From Nitrobacter sp. Nb-311A (GTDB taxonomy: Bacteria; Pseudomonadota; Alphaproteobacteria; Rhizobiales; Xanthobacteraceae), in assembly GCF_000152905.1 (NCBI RefSeq), contig NZ_CH672420.1, forward strand, positions 84,070 to 148,069: a stretch of DNA of 64,000 nt. The letters run 5' to 3'. Below the pieces are notes generated by a model that was not told where the DNA came from, ran no database searches, and was given only the letters and a program-made list of their open reading frames with translations. Positions 12,505-22,452 of the stretch are shown piece after piece (position 1 is the first letter of the stretch; the number at the start of each line of letters is the position of its first letter). A program made the position numbers and the translations under genes.

Positions 12505-13092
12505 ATGTCTTCGATCGCTCTGGGACAGACGATATGGCTTATCGGCATCGTCGCCTGGTTTGTCATCCGCTATCCCTACGCCCGGCGGGCGAGGGGCGCT
12601 GCGACGTTGCGGCGCGACGGGACCTGGCGCGAGCGCGTGCTTCTGGCGGCGGCTTTTGCCGGACTGTTTCTCATTCCGATGATCAATCTCGCGACCGGTT
12701 GGCCGCGCGCTTGCGCTTACGATCCGGGTTATGGTCTCGTCGTGCTGGGCGGCGTCTTGTTTGCCTTCTCGCTCTGGCTATTCCGCCGGTCACACAAGGA
12801 CCTCGGCCGGCAATGGTCGGCCTCGCTCGAGGTGCGTGAAGGGCACCGGGTCGTTCGCAGCGGTGTGTATCGGACGATCCGCCATCCGATGTATGCTTCG
12901 TTCTGGCTGTGGGGGATCGCGCAAGCCTGCCTGCTGCCGAACGTCGTTGCCGCCTTCAGCGGAGTCGTCGCCGTGGCGGTGCTGTTTTTCGCGCGCGTCC
13001 GCTTCGAGGAGCGGATGATGATCGAGATGTTCGGAGAAGACTATCGCCGCTACATGCAGCAAACACACCGCATCATTCCCGGCGTGTATTGA
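12505..13092 (+). CDS. Isoprenylcysteine carboxyl methyltransferase-family membrane protein
   Basis: A 195-residue membrane protein with about four to five hydrophobic helices and the ICMT/PEMT signature GVYRTIRHPMYASFWLWGIA near residues 120-140, ending with the conserved FGEDYRRYMQQTHRIIPGVY. Bacterial members are SAM-dependent methyltransferases with mostly unknown substrates. ATG 12505 is chosen because the upstream in-frame extension overlaps the preceding gene and is not membrane-like. Confidence 0.85.
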   Translation: MSSIALGQTIWLIGIVAWFVIRYPYARRARGAATLRRDGTWRERVLLAAAFAGLFLIPMINLATGWPRACAYDPGYGLVVLGGVLFAFSLWLFRRSHKDLGRQWSASLEVREGHRVVRSGVYRTIRHPMYASFWLWGIAQACLLPNVVAAFSGVVAVAVLFFARVRFEERMMIEMFGEDYRRYMQQTHRIIPGVY

Positions 13093-13254
13093 CCGGAGGT
13101 CGAAGGTCCGGCGAAGGTTTTCTGGTGATTATGTCTCTCGCACGGAGCTGCGCCCTGCATCCTCTTCGCGCCGTCAGGTTGCAATCCCAACCGGATGACG
13201 CCGCTCCGCTTGGCCGTTAGCGAAGCTTTAACCGGACCATCGCATCGTCGGTTC

Positions 13255-13572
13255 ATGGTCTCGCGCTCACGGCTCATATCGCTGCTCACCGGCCTTGCTC
13301 TCTATACGATGGCGGCAATGATCGTCGGCTATTTCGGCGTCAACGCCTATACCGGCAAGTACGGGCTGAACGCGCGGCAAGAGCTCGATCAGGAGATCAT
13401 CGCGCTGACGTCCGAACTGGCGCGGCTGAAGGCGGAGCGCGCAGAAGGTGAAAAGCGGGTCGCACTTTTACGTTCAAGCGGAATCGACCCCGACATGCTC
13501 GATGAGCGCGTCCGGTATCAGCTCGGCTATGCCAATCCGCGCGATCTGATTCACGTCATCCGCCAGAAATAG
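13255..13572 (+). CDS. Septum formation initiator family protein (FtsB/DivIC-like)
   Basis: A 105-residue bitopic protein: a basic start (MVSRSRL), one membrane helix (residues 8-30), then a coiled coil (about residues 42-70, EIIALTSELARLKAERAEGE) and the FtsB-type tail DERVRYQLGYANPRDLIHVI. Such proteins link FtsL and FtsQ in the division septum. The place between enolase and pdhA is conserved for this gene in alphaproteobacteria. ATG 13255 is preferred because it places the membrane helix directly after the basic start. Confidence 0.9.
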   Translation: MVSRSRLISLLTGLALYTMAAMIVGYFGVNAYTGKYGLNARQELDQEIIALTSELARLKAERAEGEKRVALLRSSGIDPDMLDERVRYQLGYANPRDLIHVIRQK

Positions 13573-13762
13573 GGATGCGCTGTGAGCGAATAGCTCGCGG
13601 GCACTCCATCCTTTTCGAACAAGGTTTTTGTCTAATTTCAAAAACCGCTGATTTTCGGTCACGGAATTTCGCGGCGTCTCAAACATCTGCAAGATCACGC
13701 GCTTTCAAGGTTGCCTGACTTGGGTTAGAGAGGGTGATCCTTTCTAGCTTCCCGGAATTGCC

Positions 13763-14785
13763 ATGGTTGCATCCAAGAAGAGCGTCGCGCAGGCGGCGGG
13801 CAACGGCTCGAAAAGCCAGCCACCTCCCTCGTTTACGCGCGAGCAGGAACTTCACGCATTGCGCGAAATGCTGCTGATCCGCCGTTTCGAGGAAAAAGCC
13901 GGCCAGCTCTATGGAATGGGTGCGATCGGCGGCTTTTGTCATCTTTACATCGGCCAGGAGGCGATCGTCGTCGGAATGCAGATGGCTCTCGAAGAGGGCG
14001 ATCAGGTCATCACCGGCTATCGCGATCACGGGCACATGCTGGCTTGCGGCATGGACGCCAAGGGCGTGATGGCTGAACTGACGGGGCGGCGCGGCGGCTA
14101 TTCCAGGGGCAAGGGCGGCTCCATGCACATGTTCAGCAAGGAGAAGCATTTCTACGGCGGTCACGGCATCGTCGGCGCGCAGGTGTCGCTTGGAACGGGC
14201 CTCGCCTTCGCCAACCGCTATCGCGGCAACGATCGCGTCAGTCTCACTTATTTCGGGGACGGGGCGGCCAATCAGGGGCAGGTCTATGAGAGCTTCAATA
14301 TGGCGGAGCTCTGGAAGCTCCCGGTCGTCTACATCATCGAAAACAACCGGTACGCAATGGGCACCTCCGTGGCGCGTTCGTCGGCGCAGACGGATTTTTC
14401 CAAGCGCGGCATGTCCTTCGACATTCCCGGCGAGCAGATCGACGGCATGGATGTCCGCGCCGTGAAGGCGGCAGGCGACAAGGCTGTGAAATGGTGTCGC
14501 GAGGGCAATGGTCCCTACATCCTGGAAATGCAGACCTACCGCTATCGCGGTCACTCGATGTCGGATCCGGCGAAGTACCGGACCCGCGAGGAGGTCGACA
14601 AGGTCCGGCACGATCAGGATCCGATCGAACAGGTTCGCAACCGGCTGCTGGCGGCCAAGGTCTCCGAGGACGATTTGAAGAAGATCGATGCGGAAGCGCG
14701 CGAGATCGTCAATACGGCTGCGGACTTTGCGCAAAACGATCCAGAGCCCGACGCATCCGAACTTTACACCGACATTTATCGCTGA
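13763..14785 (+). CDS. pdhA: Pyruvate dehydrogenase E1 component, alpha subunit
   Basis: Thiamine-diphosphate-dependent decarboxylase subunit that feeds acetyl groups to the lipoyl domains of the complex. The 340-residue protein shows [20 protein letters not shown] followed by ENN (the thiamine diphosphate and Mg signature, about residues 168-200), GKGGSMHMF, and [11 protein letters not shown] of the phosphorylation-loop region. The N-terminal 25 residues are a variable linker. It starts the cluster pdhA-pdhB-pdhC with lpd after a gap. Confidence 0.97.
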   Translation: MVASKKSVAQAAGNGSKSQPPPSFTREQELHALREMLLIRRFEEKAGQLYGMGAIGGFCHLYIGQEAIVVGMQMALEEGDQVITGYRDHGHMLACGMDAKGVMAELTGRRGGYSRGKGGSMHMFSKEKHFYGGHGIVGAQVSLGTGLAFANRYRGNDRVSLTYFGDGAANQGQVYESFNMAELWKLPVVYIIENNRYAMGTSVARSSAQTDFSKRGMSFDIPGEQIDGMDVRAVKAAGDKAVKWCREGNGPYILEMQTYRYRGHSMSDPAKYRTREEVDKVRHDQDPIEQVRNRLLAAKVSEDDLKKIDAEAREIVNTAADFAQNDPEPDASELYTDIYR

Positions 14786-14811
14786 GCGCGCAAGCCTTTT
14801 TCGGAGCGATC

Positions 14812-16227
14812 ATGCCAATCCAAGTTCTGATGCCTGCGCTTTCGCCGACCATGGAGAAGGGCAACCTCGCCAAGTGGCTGAAGAAGGAGGGCGAGACGAT
14901 CAAATCGGGCGACGTTATCGCGGAGATCGAGACCGATAAGGCGACTATGGAAGTCGAGGCGACCGACGAGGGCACGCTCGGCAAAATACTGGTTCCCGAA
15001 GGAACCGCCGACGTGGCGGTGAACACGCCGATCGCTACCATTCTCGCCGATGGCGAGAGCGCTGCCGATCTTGGCAAGACAGAGTCGAAGGCTTCCAAGA
15101 CATCGCCCGCTTCCGTTCAGGACGTTTCGAAGGACGTCGCGGAATCCCGTTCGCCGGTGGGCGAGGGCAAGCCGATGATCTCGGATCCGCCCCGCTCTGC
15201 CGGATCAGCGATCTCAGAGGATCCCGACATCCCTGCCGGCACCGAGATGGTGACCATGACCATCCGCGAGGCGCTGCGCGACGCCATGGCCGAGGAAATG
15301 CGCCGCGACGATGATGTCTTTCTGATGGGCGAGGAGGTCGCCGAATATCAAGGCGCCTACAAGGTGTCGCAGGGCCTGTTGCAGGAATTCGGCGCGCGGC
15401 GGGTGATCGACACGCCCATCACCGAGCACGGTTTTGCCGGCGTCGGCGTCGGCGCGGCGATGGCGGGCCTGAAACCGATCGTCGAGTTCATGACGTTCAA
15501 CTTCGCCATGCAGGCGATCGACCAGATCATCAATTCGGCCGCCAAGACGCTCTATATGTCCGGCGGCCAGATGGGCTGCGGAATCGTGTTTCGCGGCCCC
15601 AACGGCGCCGCGGCGCGCGTCGCCGCTCAGCACAGCCAGGACTATTCGGCCTGGTACTCGCAAATCCCGGGCCTCAAGGTGATCGCGCCGTATTCAGCCG
15701 CTGACTACAAGGGGCTTTTGAAAGCCGCGATCCGTGATCCCAATCCGGTGATTTTCCTTGAGAATGAAATTCTGTATGGACACACCGGCCCGGTGCCGAA
15801 ACTCGATGACTATGTGCTGCCGATCGGCAAGGCGCGAATCGCGCGGACTGGTCAGCACGTTACGCTGGTCTCCTGGTCGAATGGCATGACCTACGCACTG
15901 AAAGCTGCCAATGAACTCGCCAAGGAGGGCATCGAGGCCGAGGTCGTCGACTTGCGCACGCTGCGGCCGATGGACACCGACACCATCGTGGCGTCGGTGC
16001 AAAAGACCGGCCGCGCGGTGACCGTGGAGGAGGGGTGGCAGCAGTCGGGCGTCGGCGCGGAGATCGTCGCGCGCATCATGGAACACGCCTTCGACTATCT
16101 CGACGCGCCGGTGATGCGCGTTTCGGGCAAGGACGTGCCGATGCCTTATGCCGCGAATCTCGAAAAGCTGGCGCTGCCGTCGGTGGCTGAGGTCGTCGCC
16201 GCGGCCAAGGCCGTCTGTTATCGGTAA
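14812..16227 (+). CDS. pdhB: Pyruvate dehydrogenase E1 component, beta subunit with N-terminal lipoyl domain
   Basis: Partner of PdhA in the E1 heterotetramer. The 471-residue product is longer than a plain E1 beta because residues 1-80 form a lipoyl domain with the lipoylation motif [14 protein letters not shown] Ser/Pro/Ala-rich linker (about 85-140) leads to the transketolase-type core ([39 protein letters not shown]). Lipoyl-bearing E1 beta is known in alphaproteobacteria. ATG 14812 gives the conserved [17 protein letters not shown] start. It follows pdhA by 26 bases and precedes pdhC by 12. Confidence 0.96.
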   Translation: MPIQVLMPALSPTMEKGNLAKWLKKEGETIKSGDVIAEIETDKATMEVEATDEGTLGKILVPEGTADVAVNTPIATILADGESAADLGKTESKASKTSPASVQDVSKDVAESRSPVGEGKPMISDPPRSAGSAISEDPDIPAGTEMVTMTIREALRDAMAEEMRRDDDVFLMGEEVAEYQGAYKVSQGLLQEFGARRVIDTPITEHGFAGVGVGAAMAGLKPIVEFMTFNFAMQAIDQIINSAAKTLYMSGGQMGCGIVFRGPNGAAARVAAQHSQDYSAWYSQIPGLKVIAPYSAADYKGLLKAAIRDPNPVIFLENEILYGHTGPVPKLDDYVLPIGKARIARTGQHVTLVSWSNGMTYALKAANELAKEGIEAEVVDLRTLRPMDTDTIVASVQKTGRAVTVEEGWQQSGVGAEIVARIMEHAFDYLDAPVMRVSGKDVPMPYAANLEKLALPSVAEVVAAAKAVCYR

Positions 16228-16239
16228 GCGGGGCCCATC

Positions 16240-17592
16240 ATGCCGATCAACATTCTGATGCCCGCGCTGTCGCCGACGATGGAGAAGGGCAATCTCGCCA
16301 GGTGGCTCAAGAAAGAAGGCGACGCGGTCAAGTCCGGCGATGTTATCGCCGAGATCGAGACCGACAAGGCGACCATGGAAGTCGAAGCGGTGGACGAGGG
16401 GATCATCGCGAAAATCCTGGTGCCGGAAGGCACGCAGGACGTGCCGGTCAACAACGTCATCGCGGTGCTCGCCGGGGACGGTGAGGACGTGAAAGCGGCG
16501 GCGAGCGGAGCGACCTCAGAGCCGAGGAACGCCGCCAAGGCAGAATCCAGGGTGGAGGCGAAAGCTGGTAACGGGGGAACGGCTCGCGCCTCCGATGCAT
16601 CGTCCAGCATGTCTGCTTCCAAGCCTCCGTCGCCAGAATCGGCAGCGCCACGATCGGCCAATGGTCATACCCGCATCTTCTCCTCGCCGCTGGCGCGGCG
16701 GCTCGCCGGCGAGGCCGGCATCGAACTGGCGCGCATCGAGGGCAGCGGCCCGCACGGACGTATCGTCGCGCGCGACGTGGAGCAGGCGAAGTCCGGCAAG
16801 GGGCTGAAGGCGCCCGCTGCACCGGCGGGTGCGCCGGCGATCGCGCCTTCGATGTCGGACAAGCAGATCCTGTCGCTGTTCGAGGACGGCTCCTACGAAC
16901 GCGTCCCGCATGACAACATGCGCCGCACGATCGCGCAGCGCCTGACCGCGTCGATCCAGACCATTCCGCATTTCTATCTGACGATGGACTGCGACATCGG
17001 ACGGCTGCTGTCCGCGCGCGAAGACATCAACGCGTCCGCGCCGAAGGACAAGGAGAAGAAGTCTCTCTACAAGCTTTCGGTCAACGACTTCGTCATCAAG
17101 GCGATGGCGGTGGCGCTGCAACGCGTGCCGAATGCCAATGTGAGCTGGACCGAAGGCGGCATGCTCAGGCATAGGCACTCCGATGTCGGCGTCGCGGTTG
17201 CGATGCCGGGCGGACTGATCACGCCGATTATCCGTAAGGCCGAGACCAAGTCGCTTTCCGCCATCTCATCCGAAATGAAGGATTTCGCCGCGCGGGCGCG
17301 GGCGCGCAAACTCAAGCCCGAGGAGTATCAGGGCGGCACCACCGCCGTCTCCAATCTCGGCATGTACGGCATCAAGGATTTCACCGCCGTCATCAACCCG
17401 CCGCACGCCACGATCCTCGCGGTCGGCGCCAGTGAGGAGCGGGCGGTGGTTCGTAGCGGCAGGATCGAGGCGGCGCACATCATGAGCGTGACGCTGAGTT
17501 GCGACCACCGCGCGGTCGACGGCGCGCTCGGCGCGGAACTGATCGGCGCGTTCAAGACGCTGATCGAGAACCCCGTGATGATGATGGTGTGA
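16240..17592 (+). CDS. pdhC: Dihydrolipoamide acetyltransferase (E2 of pyruvate dehydrogenase)
   Basis: Core acetyltransferase of the pyruvate dehydrogenase complex. The 450-residue protein has, in order, a lipoyl domain (1-80, [13 protein letters not shown]), a linker, a peripheral-subunit-binding domain (about 145-180, [20 protein letters not shown]) and the catalytic domain ending in [16 protein letters not shown] with the active-site His and Asp. The lipoyl domain is almost the same as that of PdhB at protein level, pointing to domain duplication within the operon. Confidence 0.96.
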   Translation: MPINILMPALSPTMEKGNLARWLKKEGDAVKSGDVIAEIETDKATMEVEAVDEGIIAKILVPEGTQDVPVNNVIAVLAGDGEDVKAAASGATSEPRNAAKAESRVEAKAGNGGTARASDASSSMSASKPPSPESAAPRSANGHTRIFSSPLARRLAGEAGIELARIEGSGPHGRIVARDVEQAKSGKGLKAPAAPAGAPAIAPSMSDKQILSLFEDGSYERVPHDNMRRTIAQRLTASIQTIPHFYLTMDCDIGRLLSAREDINASAPKDKEKKSLYKLSVNDFVIKAMAVALQRVPNANVSWTEGGMLRHRHSDVGVAVAMPGGLITPIIRKAETKSLSAISSEMKDFAARARARKLKPEEYQGGTTAVSNLGMYGIKDFTAVINPPHATILAVGASEERAVVRSGRIEAAHIMSVTLSCDHRAVDGALGAELIGAFKTLIENPVMMMV

Positions 17593-17839
17593 AGCTTCTT
17601 TGATAGGAGAAGTCGGTGCCCGCAAAATCAGTGAAAGTCAATCTAACGAATCACCCTCTTAGTCGCGAAGAATCCGGGGTGACGTTTGATGTTGAAGTAA
17701 GGCGGAGCGAAGTTTAGCGAACTCGTGGTGGGCAAGGGTGGGATTCGTTGGAATCCCAGAGGTAAGCAAGACCATCATCACATGCGTTGCGGAGAATTAG
17801 ACAAAGCTATGCGAGATCAGCCAAAAAGGTGATCCCTTT

Positions 17840-18134
17840 CTTCCCTCTCCCCTTGTGGGAGAGGGTGGACACCGAAGGCGGCCGGGTGAGGGGTATGCGC
17901 CGACGCATTGCGAAACCGAAGCGGACCTTTGCGAGAGTGCTTCGCACAAACGCGACCGATGCTGAAATCGCGCTGTGGAATGCGGTTTTCGTATACTGCG
18001 GTTTTGGAATAATGACATTCTGCTAAAGACTTCTGCGGTTGTCGAAGAGATCCGTGCGAGCGTAAGTCCCCCCTCACCCGGCTTCGCGCCTGCCGGCACT
18101 CAGCCACCCTCTCCCACAAGGGGAGAGGGAAAGA
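17840..18134. repeat. Long inverted repeat flanking a DUF559 remnant
   Basis: The left arm (17840-17894) and right arm (18066-18134) share a perfect core of about 27 bp, including CCCTCTCCCCTTGTGGGAGA, plus an outer block GCCGGGTGAGGGG, in inverted orientation. Each arm also contains a small internal palindrome (CTCTCCC/GGGAGAG). The arms bracket the decayed DUF559 gene. This CTCTCCC...GGGAGAG repeat type is known to be scattered in Bradyrhizobiaceae genomes; that statement is from general knowledge. Confidence 0.75.
17895..18095 (+). pseudogene. DUF559 (endonuclease-like) gene with internal deletion
   Basis: From ATG 17895 the first 27 or so codons read as a DUF559 N-terminus (RTFARVLRTNATDAEIALW). 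The frame then runs into a stop at 18024-18026. In another frame from 17999 the family C-terminus appears (RFWNNDILLKTSAVVEEIRA, then SVSPPSPGFA). The central catalytic part, normally about 60 residues, is missing. Family members resemble very-short-patch repair endonucleases. The gene is dead by deletion and frameshift. The C-terminal codons run into the right inverted-repeat arm. Confidence 0.75.
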
Positions 18135-18144
18135 CAAGAAGCGA

Positions 18145-19584
18145 ATGACCATGCCTGACACCTCCTTCGACGTCATCATCATCGGCTCCGGTCCGGGCGG
18201 CTACGTCACCGCGATCCGCGCCGCGCAACTCGGCTTCAAGACGGCGGTCGTCGAGAAGCAGCATCTCGGTGGTATCTGCCTGAACTGGGGTTGCATTCCG
18301 ACCAAGGCGCTGCTGCGCTCGGCGGAAATCTACCATTACATGCAGCATGCCAAGGATTACGGCCTGTCGGCGGAGAAGGTGAGCTTCGATCCGAAGGCAG
18401 TGGTGCAGCGTTCGCGCGGGGTTTCGAAGCGTCTCAACGAGGGCGTCGGCTTCCTGATGAAGAAGAACAAGGTCGCCGTGATCTGGGGCGAGGCGTCGAT
18501 CGACGCGCCCGGAAAGATCACGGTGAAGAAGTCTGACTCGCGCCTCGCCACCGATCCGCCGAAGGGCGCGCTTGCCGAGGGCGGCTATCAGGCCAGGCAC
18601 ATCATCGTCGCGACCGGCGCGCGGCCGCGCGTGCTGCCGGGACTGGAGCAGGACGGCAAGCTGGTGTGGACCTATTTCGAGGCGATGGTCGCGCCGAAGG
18701 TTCCGAAGTCGCTGCTCGTCGTCGGCTCAGGCGCGATCGGCATCGAGTTCGCCTCATTCTTCCGCACCATGGGCGCTGAGGTCACGGTGGTCGAAGTGCT
18801 GCCGCAGATTCTTCCGGTTGAAGATGCCGAGATCGCCGCGCTTGCCCGCAAGCAGTTCGAGAAGCAGGGCATCAAGATCATGACCTCCACGAAGGTCACC
18901 AGGCTCGACAAGAAGGCCGATAGCGTGGTGGCCACGATCGATGCGGGCGATGGCAAGCCGGTCACCGCCGAGTTCGAGCGGGTGATTTCGGCGGTCGGCG
19001 TGGTCGGCAATATCGAGAATCTCGGATTGGAAAAGCTCGGCGTGAAAACGGATCGCGGCTGCATCGTGATCGACGGCTATGGCAGGACCAACGTGCCGGG
19101 CATTTATGCGATCGGCGACGTCGCCGGACCGCCGATGCTGGCGCACAAGGCCGAGCACGAGGGAGTCATCTGCATCGAGGCGATCAAGGACCTCAAGCCG
19201 CATCCGATGGACAAGAGCCTGATCCCTGGCTGCACCTACTGTCACCCGCAAGTCGCCTCCGTCGGCCTCACCGAGGCCAAGGCGAAGGCGGCGGGCAGGG
19301 ACATCCGTGTCGGCCGCTTTCCGTTCGCCGGCAACGGCAAGGCCATCGCGCTGGGCGAGGATCAGGGGTTGGTGAAAGTGATCTTCGACAAAAAAACCGG
19401 GCAACTGCTCGGCGCGCACATGGTGGGCGCAGAGGTCACCGAGTTGATCCAGGGCTACGTGGTTGCGATGAATCTCGAAACCACCGAGGAAGAACTGATG
19501 CACACCATCTTCCCGCATCCGACACTTTCGGAAATGATGAAGGAGGCGGTGCTCGACGCCTATGGGCGCGTGCTGAATATGTAA
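18145..19584 (+). CDS. lpd: Dihydrolipoyl dehydrogenase (E3)
   Basis: FAD-dependent enzyme that reoxidises the lipoyl groups of PdhB/PdhC and passes electrons to NAD. The 479-residue product shows FDVIIIGSGPGGYVTAIRAA (FAD), GGICLNWGCIPTK with the redox disulfide, VVGSGAIGIEFASFF (NAD), GRTNVPGIYAIGDVAGPPML, and the C-terminal HTIFPHPTLSEMMKEA with the catalytic His-Glu. ATG 18145 or 18151 are both possible. It is separated from pdhC by 552 bases of repeat and pseudogene DNA, so the cluster may have its own promoter here. Confidence 0.97.
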   Translation: MTMPDTSFDVIIIGSGPGGYVTAIRAAQLGFKTAVVEKQHLGGICLNWGCIPTKALLRSAEIYHYMQHAKDYGLSAEKVSFDPKAVVQRSRGVSKRLNEGVGFLMKKNKVAVIWGEASIDAPGKITVKKSDSRLATDPPKGALAEGGYQARHIIVATGARPRVLPGLEQDGKLVWTYFEAMVAPKVPKSLLVVGSGAIGIEFASFFRTMGAEVTVVEVLPQILPVEDAEIAALARKQFEKQGIKIMTSTKVTRLDKKADSVVATIDAGDGKPVTAEFERVISAVGVVGNIENLGLEKLGVKTDRGCIVIDGYGRTNVPGIYAIGDVAGPPMLAHKAEHEGVICIEAIKDLKPHPMDKSLIPGCTYCHPQVASVGLTEAKAKAAGRDIRVGRFPFAGNGKAIALGEDQGLVKVIFDKKTGQLLGAHMVGAEVTELIQGYVVAMNLETTEEELMHTIFPHPTLSEMMKEAVLDAYGRVLNM

Positions 19585-20218
19585 GAGCGGAAGCGGTTCG
19601 AACAGCAACCGGCCCGCTCGGACGACCGCTGACCAGAATCGGCGCGAACTATTGTAGAGCGCGGCTGATCGAGCCATTGTTGCTCTGCGATAACATTGTT
19701 GCCAGGGCGCAACACCAGCTGGCCATTTAATCCTATGAACAGGTGGCTCTTGCATGCGCCGCTATTTAGCCACACCCCTTCGTGAAATTTACTTGTCGGC
19801 TAAAGGCTGGCGCTTTCGCGGAACGTCCCGGAAGCTTCTCAGAAAAAAAGCCGCGCAGGGAGCGTATTCGCGATGGACGTCGAGCCGGGCATCAAGGGCA
19901 GGTTGTCGAGCCGTCGCGTCACGGTAGGTCAGTGCGCGCCCGGCTATTTAAGTTCATATATCGCGCGATGGATCGATCTGCATAAACCTGCCGTGCTCGC
20001 GACCGCTGTTGGCGACGCCGGCGCCCGGAGCGTAACGGCGGTCGGCCGGTCCTCTGACGTAAATTTGATTTGTGCCAGGCGCTTTGCCCGCAAGACCAAA
20101 TGGCGGATCGGCGCGACCAATCCTACATCCAACGAGCGCACAAAATACGCTCGGCTGTTTGGAAAAACGTTTAGCGGTAACCTGTCCTATACGGATGGGG
20201 TAGTCGAGAAGTCGCGTT
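19585..20218. other. Intergenic region without a supported gene
   Basis: About 630 bases between lpd and the exoR-like gene. Open frames are present on both strands (for example 19873-20232 plus), but none shows a recognisable domain, export signal or convincing ribosome binding site. Nothing else was recognised apart from likely promoter DNA for the exoR-like gene. Confidence 0.4.
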
Positions 20219-21040
20219 ATGCGTATGGCTAGAAGCACAGCTTTTCTTGCGTTGGCATGGAGCGCGGTCTGCGTGAGCGCGCCGGCCATTGCCTTCGACG
20301 GAACCGTGGCGGGACAACAGGATGCCGCCGCCGCGGCGCTTCCCGTTGCCTCCGCGCCCCTCGCTGGTGGTGAGACGCTGAAAAAGGCGGTTGCCCCGAG
20401 CGCGTCGTTGACAGCCTTGCAATATGCGGCCGAGGGCGGGCACCCGATTGCCCAGTGGCGGCTGGGGCGTATGTACGCCAACGGCGACGGCGTCACCCAG
20501 GACGATCTACGCGCTTTCCAGTACTTCAGCCGTATTGCCAATGCACATGCCGAGGACAGTCCTTCGGCGCCGCAGGCCGCCGTTGTGGCCAATGCGTTTG
20601 TTGCGCTCGGACGCTATTACCTACAGGGGATTCCAAACTCGACCATCAAACGCGACGCAGAGCGTGCGCGAGAGATGTTCTCCTATGCCGCTTCCTACTT
20701 CGGCAATGCCGATGCGCAATACGATCTGGCGCGCCTTTATCTGAAAGGCGTCGGAGCTCCTCACGATGTCAAGTATGGCGTCCGTTGGCTAGGTCTTGCG
20801 GCGCAAAAGGGCCAGCATCAGGCGCAGGCCATGCTCGGCAAGATGCTGTTTACCGGCGATCAGTTACCCCGGCAGGCTGCGCGTGGATTGATGTGGCTGA
20901 CGCTGGCGCGGGATGCCGCCGCGCCGGACGAGAGCTGGATTATGGACAGCTATAATAAGGCTATCGCGAAAGCCTCTGAGGATGATCGCGCCATGGCGCT
21001 GCAGATGCTGGAGCACTGGGTGCAGGGGCGGCGGGACTGA
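20219..21040 (+). CDS. exoR: ExoR-like exported Sel1-repeat protein
   Basis: A 273-residue protein with a signal peptide (residues 1-25, ending PAIAF) followed by Sel1/TPR-like repeats: ALQYAAEGGHPIAQWRLGRM then YANGDGVTQDDL, AQYDLARLYLKGVGAPHDVK, and GLAAQKGQHQAQAMLGKMLF. The layout and many residues match rhizobial ExoR, a periplasmic inhibitor of the ExoS/ChvG-ChvI system that restrains exopolysaccharide synthesis. No exoS-chvI genes are in the window. The homology call rests on remembered family features, so the symbol is probable rather than certain. Confidence 0.75.
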   Translation: MRMARSTAFLALAWSAVCVSAPAIAFDGTVAGQQDAAAAALPVASAPLAGGETLKKAVAPSASLTALQYAAEGGHPIAQWRLGRMYANGDGVTQDDLRAFQYFSRIANAHAEDSPSAPQAAVVANAFVALGRYYLQGIPNSTIKRDAERAREMFSYAASYFGNADAQYDLARLYLKGVGAPHDVKYGVRWLGLAAQKGQHQAQAMLGKMLFTGDQLPRQAARGLMWLTLARDAAAPDESWIMDSYNKAIAKASEDDRAMALQMLEHWVQGRRD

Positions 21041-21050
21041 GGTGCTTCGC

Positions 21051-21113
21051 TTATAGCGTTTTCGCGCGAGGGGAATACCGGTTTGCGGCAAGAAACCGCC
21101 GTTAAATCAAAAG
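21051..21113. repeat. Dispersed palindromic repeat, partial copy D
   Basis: TTATAGCGTTTTCGCGCGAG, GGAATACCGGTTTGCGGCAA and GAAACCGCC resemble the first block of copy B (8635). The terminal TTCTGA hairpin is absent. It lies between the converging exoR-like gene and xthA. Confidence 0.55.
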
Positions 21114-21114
21114 G

Positions 21115-21915
21115 CTAGGCCGATCCGGCCACTTCCAGATCGAGATCGATCCAGACGGGAACATGGTCGGACGCCTTTTCCCAGCCGCGGACATGGCGAT
21201 CGATTCCCACGCCGCCGAGCCGGTCGCTGGCCTGCGGCGACAGCAGCAGATGATCGATCCGCAATCCGTTGTTCTTTTGCCATGCGCCCGCCTGATAATC
21301 CCAGAAGGTATATTCCCCGGCGGCGTCTGAGGCCGCCCGTAGCGCGTCGGTCAGGCCCAGTCCGAGCAGCGTCTGAAACGCTTGCCGTGTGTGCGGGCGG
21401 AACAAGGCATCATCGACCCACGACGCCGGATTGTAGACGTCGCGCGGCGCGGGGATGACGTTGAAATCACCGGCAAGCACAAAGGCTTCCTCACTCTTCA
21501 GCCGCTCTTTCGAATATTCAATAAGTCGCGATATCCATTTGAGTTTGTAAGGATATTTCTCGGTGTTCGGCGGATTTCCGTTGGGCAGGTAGAGACAGGC
21601 GATCCGGACAATGCCTTGCTTGAGTGAAACCACGCCTTCGAGGAATCGCGACTGCACGTCGCCGTCATCGCCGGCCAGCCGGGGCCGGGTTTCGTCGAAC
21701 GGAAATTTCGATAGCAACGCCACGCCGTTAAAGGTCTTCTGGCCGTGCGTCACCACATTGTAGCCGAGTGCTTCAATGGCCTCGCGGGGAAACTGCTCGT
21801 CGACGCATTTGATCTCCTGGAGGCAGACCACGTCCGGCGTGGTCTCCCCCAACCAGGTGATAAGGTGATCCAGTCGCTGCCGGATCGAATTGACGTTCCA
21901 GGTGGCTATGCGCAT
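21115..21915 (-). CDS. xthA: Exodeoxyribonuclease III
   Basis: AP endonuclease and 3'-5' exonuclease of base-excision repair. The 266-residue protein starts MRIATWNVNSIRQRLDHLIT and shows the family metal and catalytic motifs: VCLQEIKCVDEQFP (Glu), CLYLPNGNP (Tyr), LAGDFNVIPAPRDV (Asp, Asn), and the C-terminal KASDHVPVW (Asp-His). ATG 21915 is chosen because the in-frame ATG 39 bases upstream only adds unrelated residues. It is followed on the same strand by nothing obvious and preceded by erpA, with a gap of about 90 bases. Confidence 0.96.
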   Translation of the reverse strand: MRIATWNVNSIRQRLDHLITWLGETTPDVVCLQEIKCVDEQFPREAIEALGYNVVTHGQKTFNGVALLSKFPFDETRPRLAGDDGDVQSRFLEGVVSLKQGIVRIACLYLPNGNPPNTEKYPYKLKWISRLIEYSKERLKSEEAFVLAGDFNVIPAPRDVYNPASWVDDALFRPHTRQAFQTLLGLGLTDALRAASDAAGEYTFWDYQAGAWQKNNGLRIDHLLLSPQASDRLGGVGIDRHVRGWEKASDHVPVWIDLDLEVAGSA

Positions 21916-22008
21916 CAGGCGATCCCGCATGTGATTGCCGATCTGATCGGGCAATCCGGTGCGAAAGTTTCCTTCGGTGGATAAGCGGGTTAAACCCGCG
22001 CTCTATCC

Positions 22009-22341
22009 CTATATCGAGAAACTGGTGCCGCAGCCGCAGGAGGCGGTGGCGTTCGGGTTGACGACCCGGAACGACGCTCCGATCAGGTCGTCAACGAAAT
22101 CGACTTCGGACCCGCTCAGGAACGGGACGGAGGCCGGGTCGACGAGCACCACCGCGGAATCTCGAGCGATTACCAGATCATCATCGGCCTTGGCGCGTTC
22201 GATGTCGAATTTGTATTGAAAGCCCGAGCAGCCGCCGCCTTCGACGCTGATGCGCAACATGGCGCCGTCACCTTCGGATTTCAGGATTTCCCCGATCCGT
22301 CGCGCCGCGCGCTCGCTGACGGTGATGTTGGCTTCTGTCAT
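22009..22341 (-). CDS. erpA: Iron-sulfur cluster insertion protein (A-type carrier)
   Basis: A 110-residue A-type carrier that delivers Fe-S clusters to client enzymes. The three cluster-ligand Cys are visible in GGCSGFQYKF and ASCGCGTSF. The start MTEANITVSERAARRI at ATG 22341 gives the family length; the frame extends 20 residues upstream without family resemblance. It is transcribed towards xthA and diverges from the dGTPase gene, with about 110 bases between the starts. Confidence 0.94.
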   Translation of the reverse strand: MTEANITVSERAARRIGEILKSEGDGAMLRISVEGGGCSGFQYKFDIERAKADDDLVIARDSAVVLVDPASVPFLSGSEVDFVDDLIGASFRVVNPNATASCGCGTSFSI

Positions 22342-22452
22342 CCTGCAACTCCGTATGCGATTGCGGACATTGTCCAATATTTTGAATCGCCCGCAAGCCA
22401 TAGTTAAGTGCCCTGGCGGCGGGAATCAAACCATCGGAGGGGGGCAAGTGCC

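Noticed and set aside
19873-20232. 119-codon plus-strand frame before the exoR-like gene
   Set aside because: It overlaps the exoR start, has no recognisable domain and no good start context.
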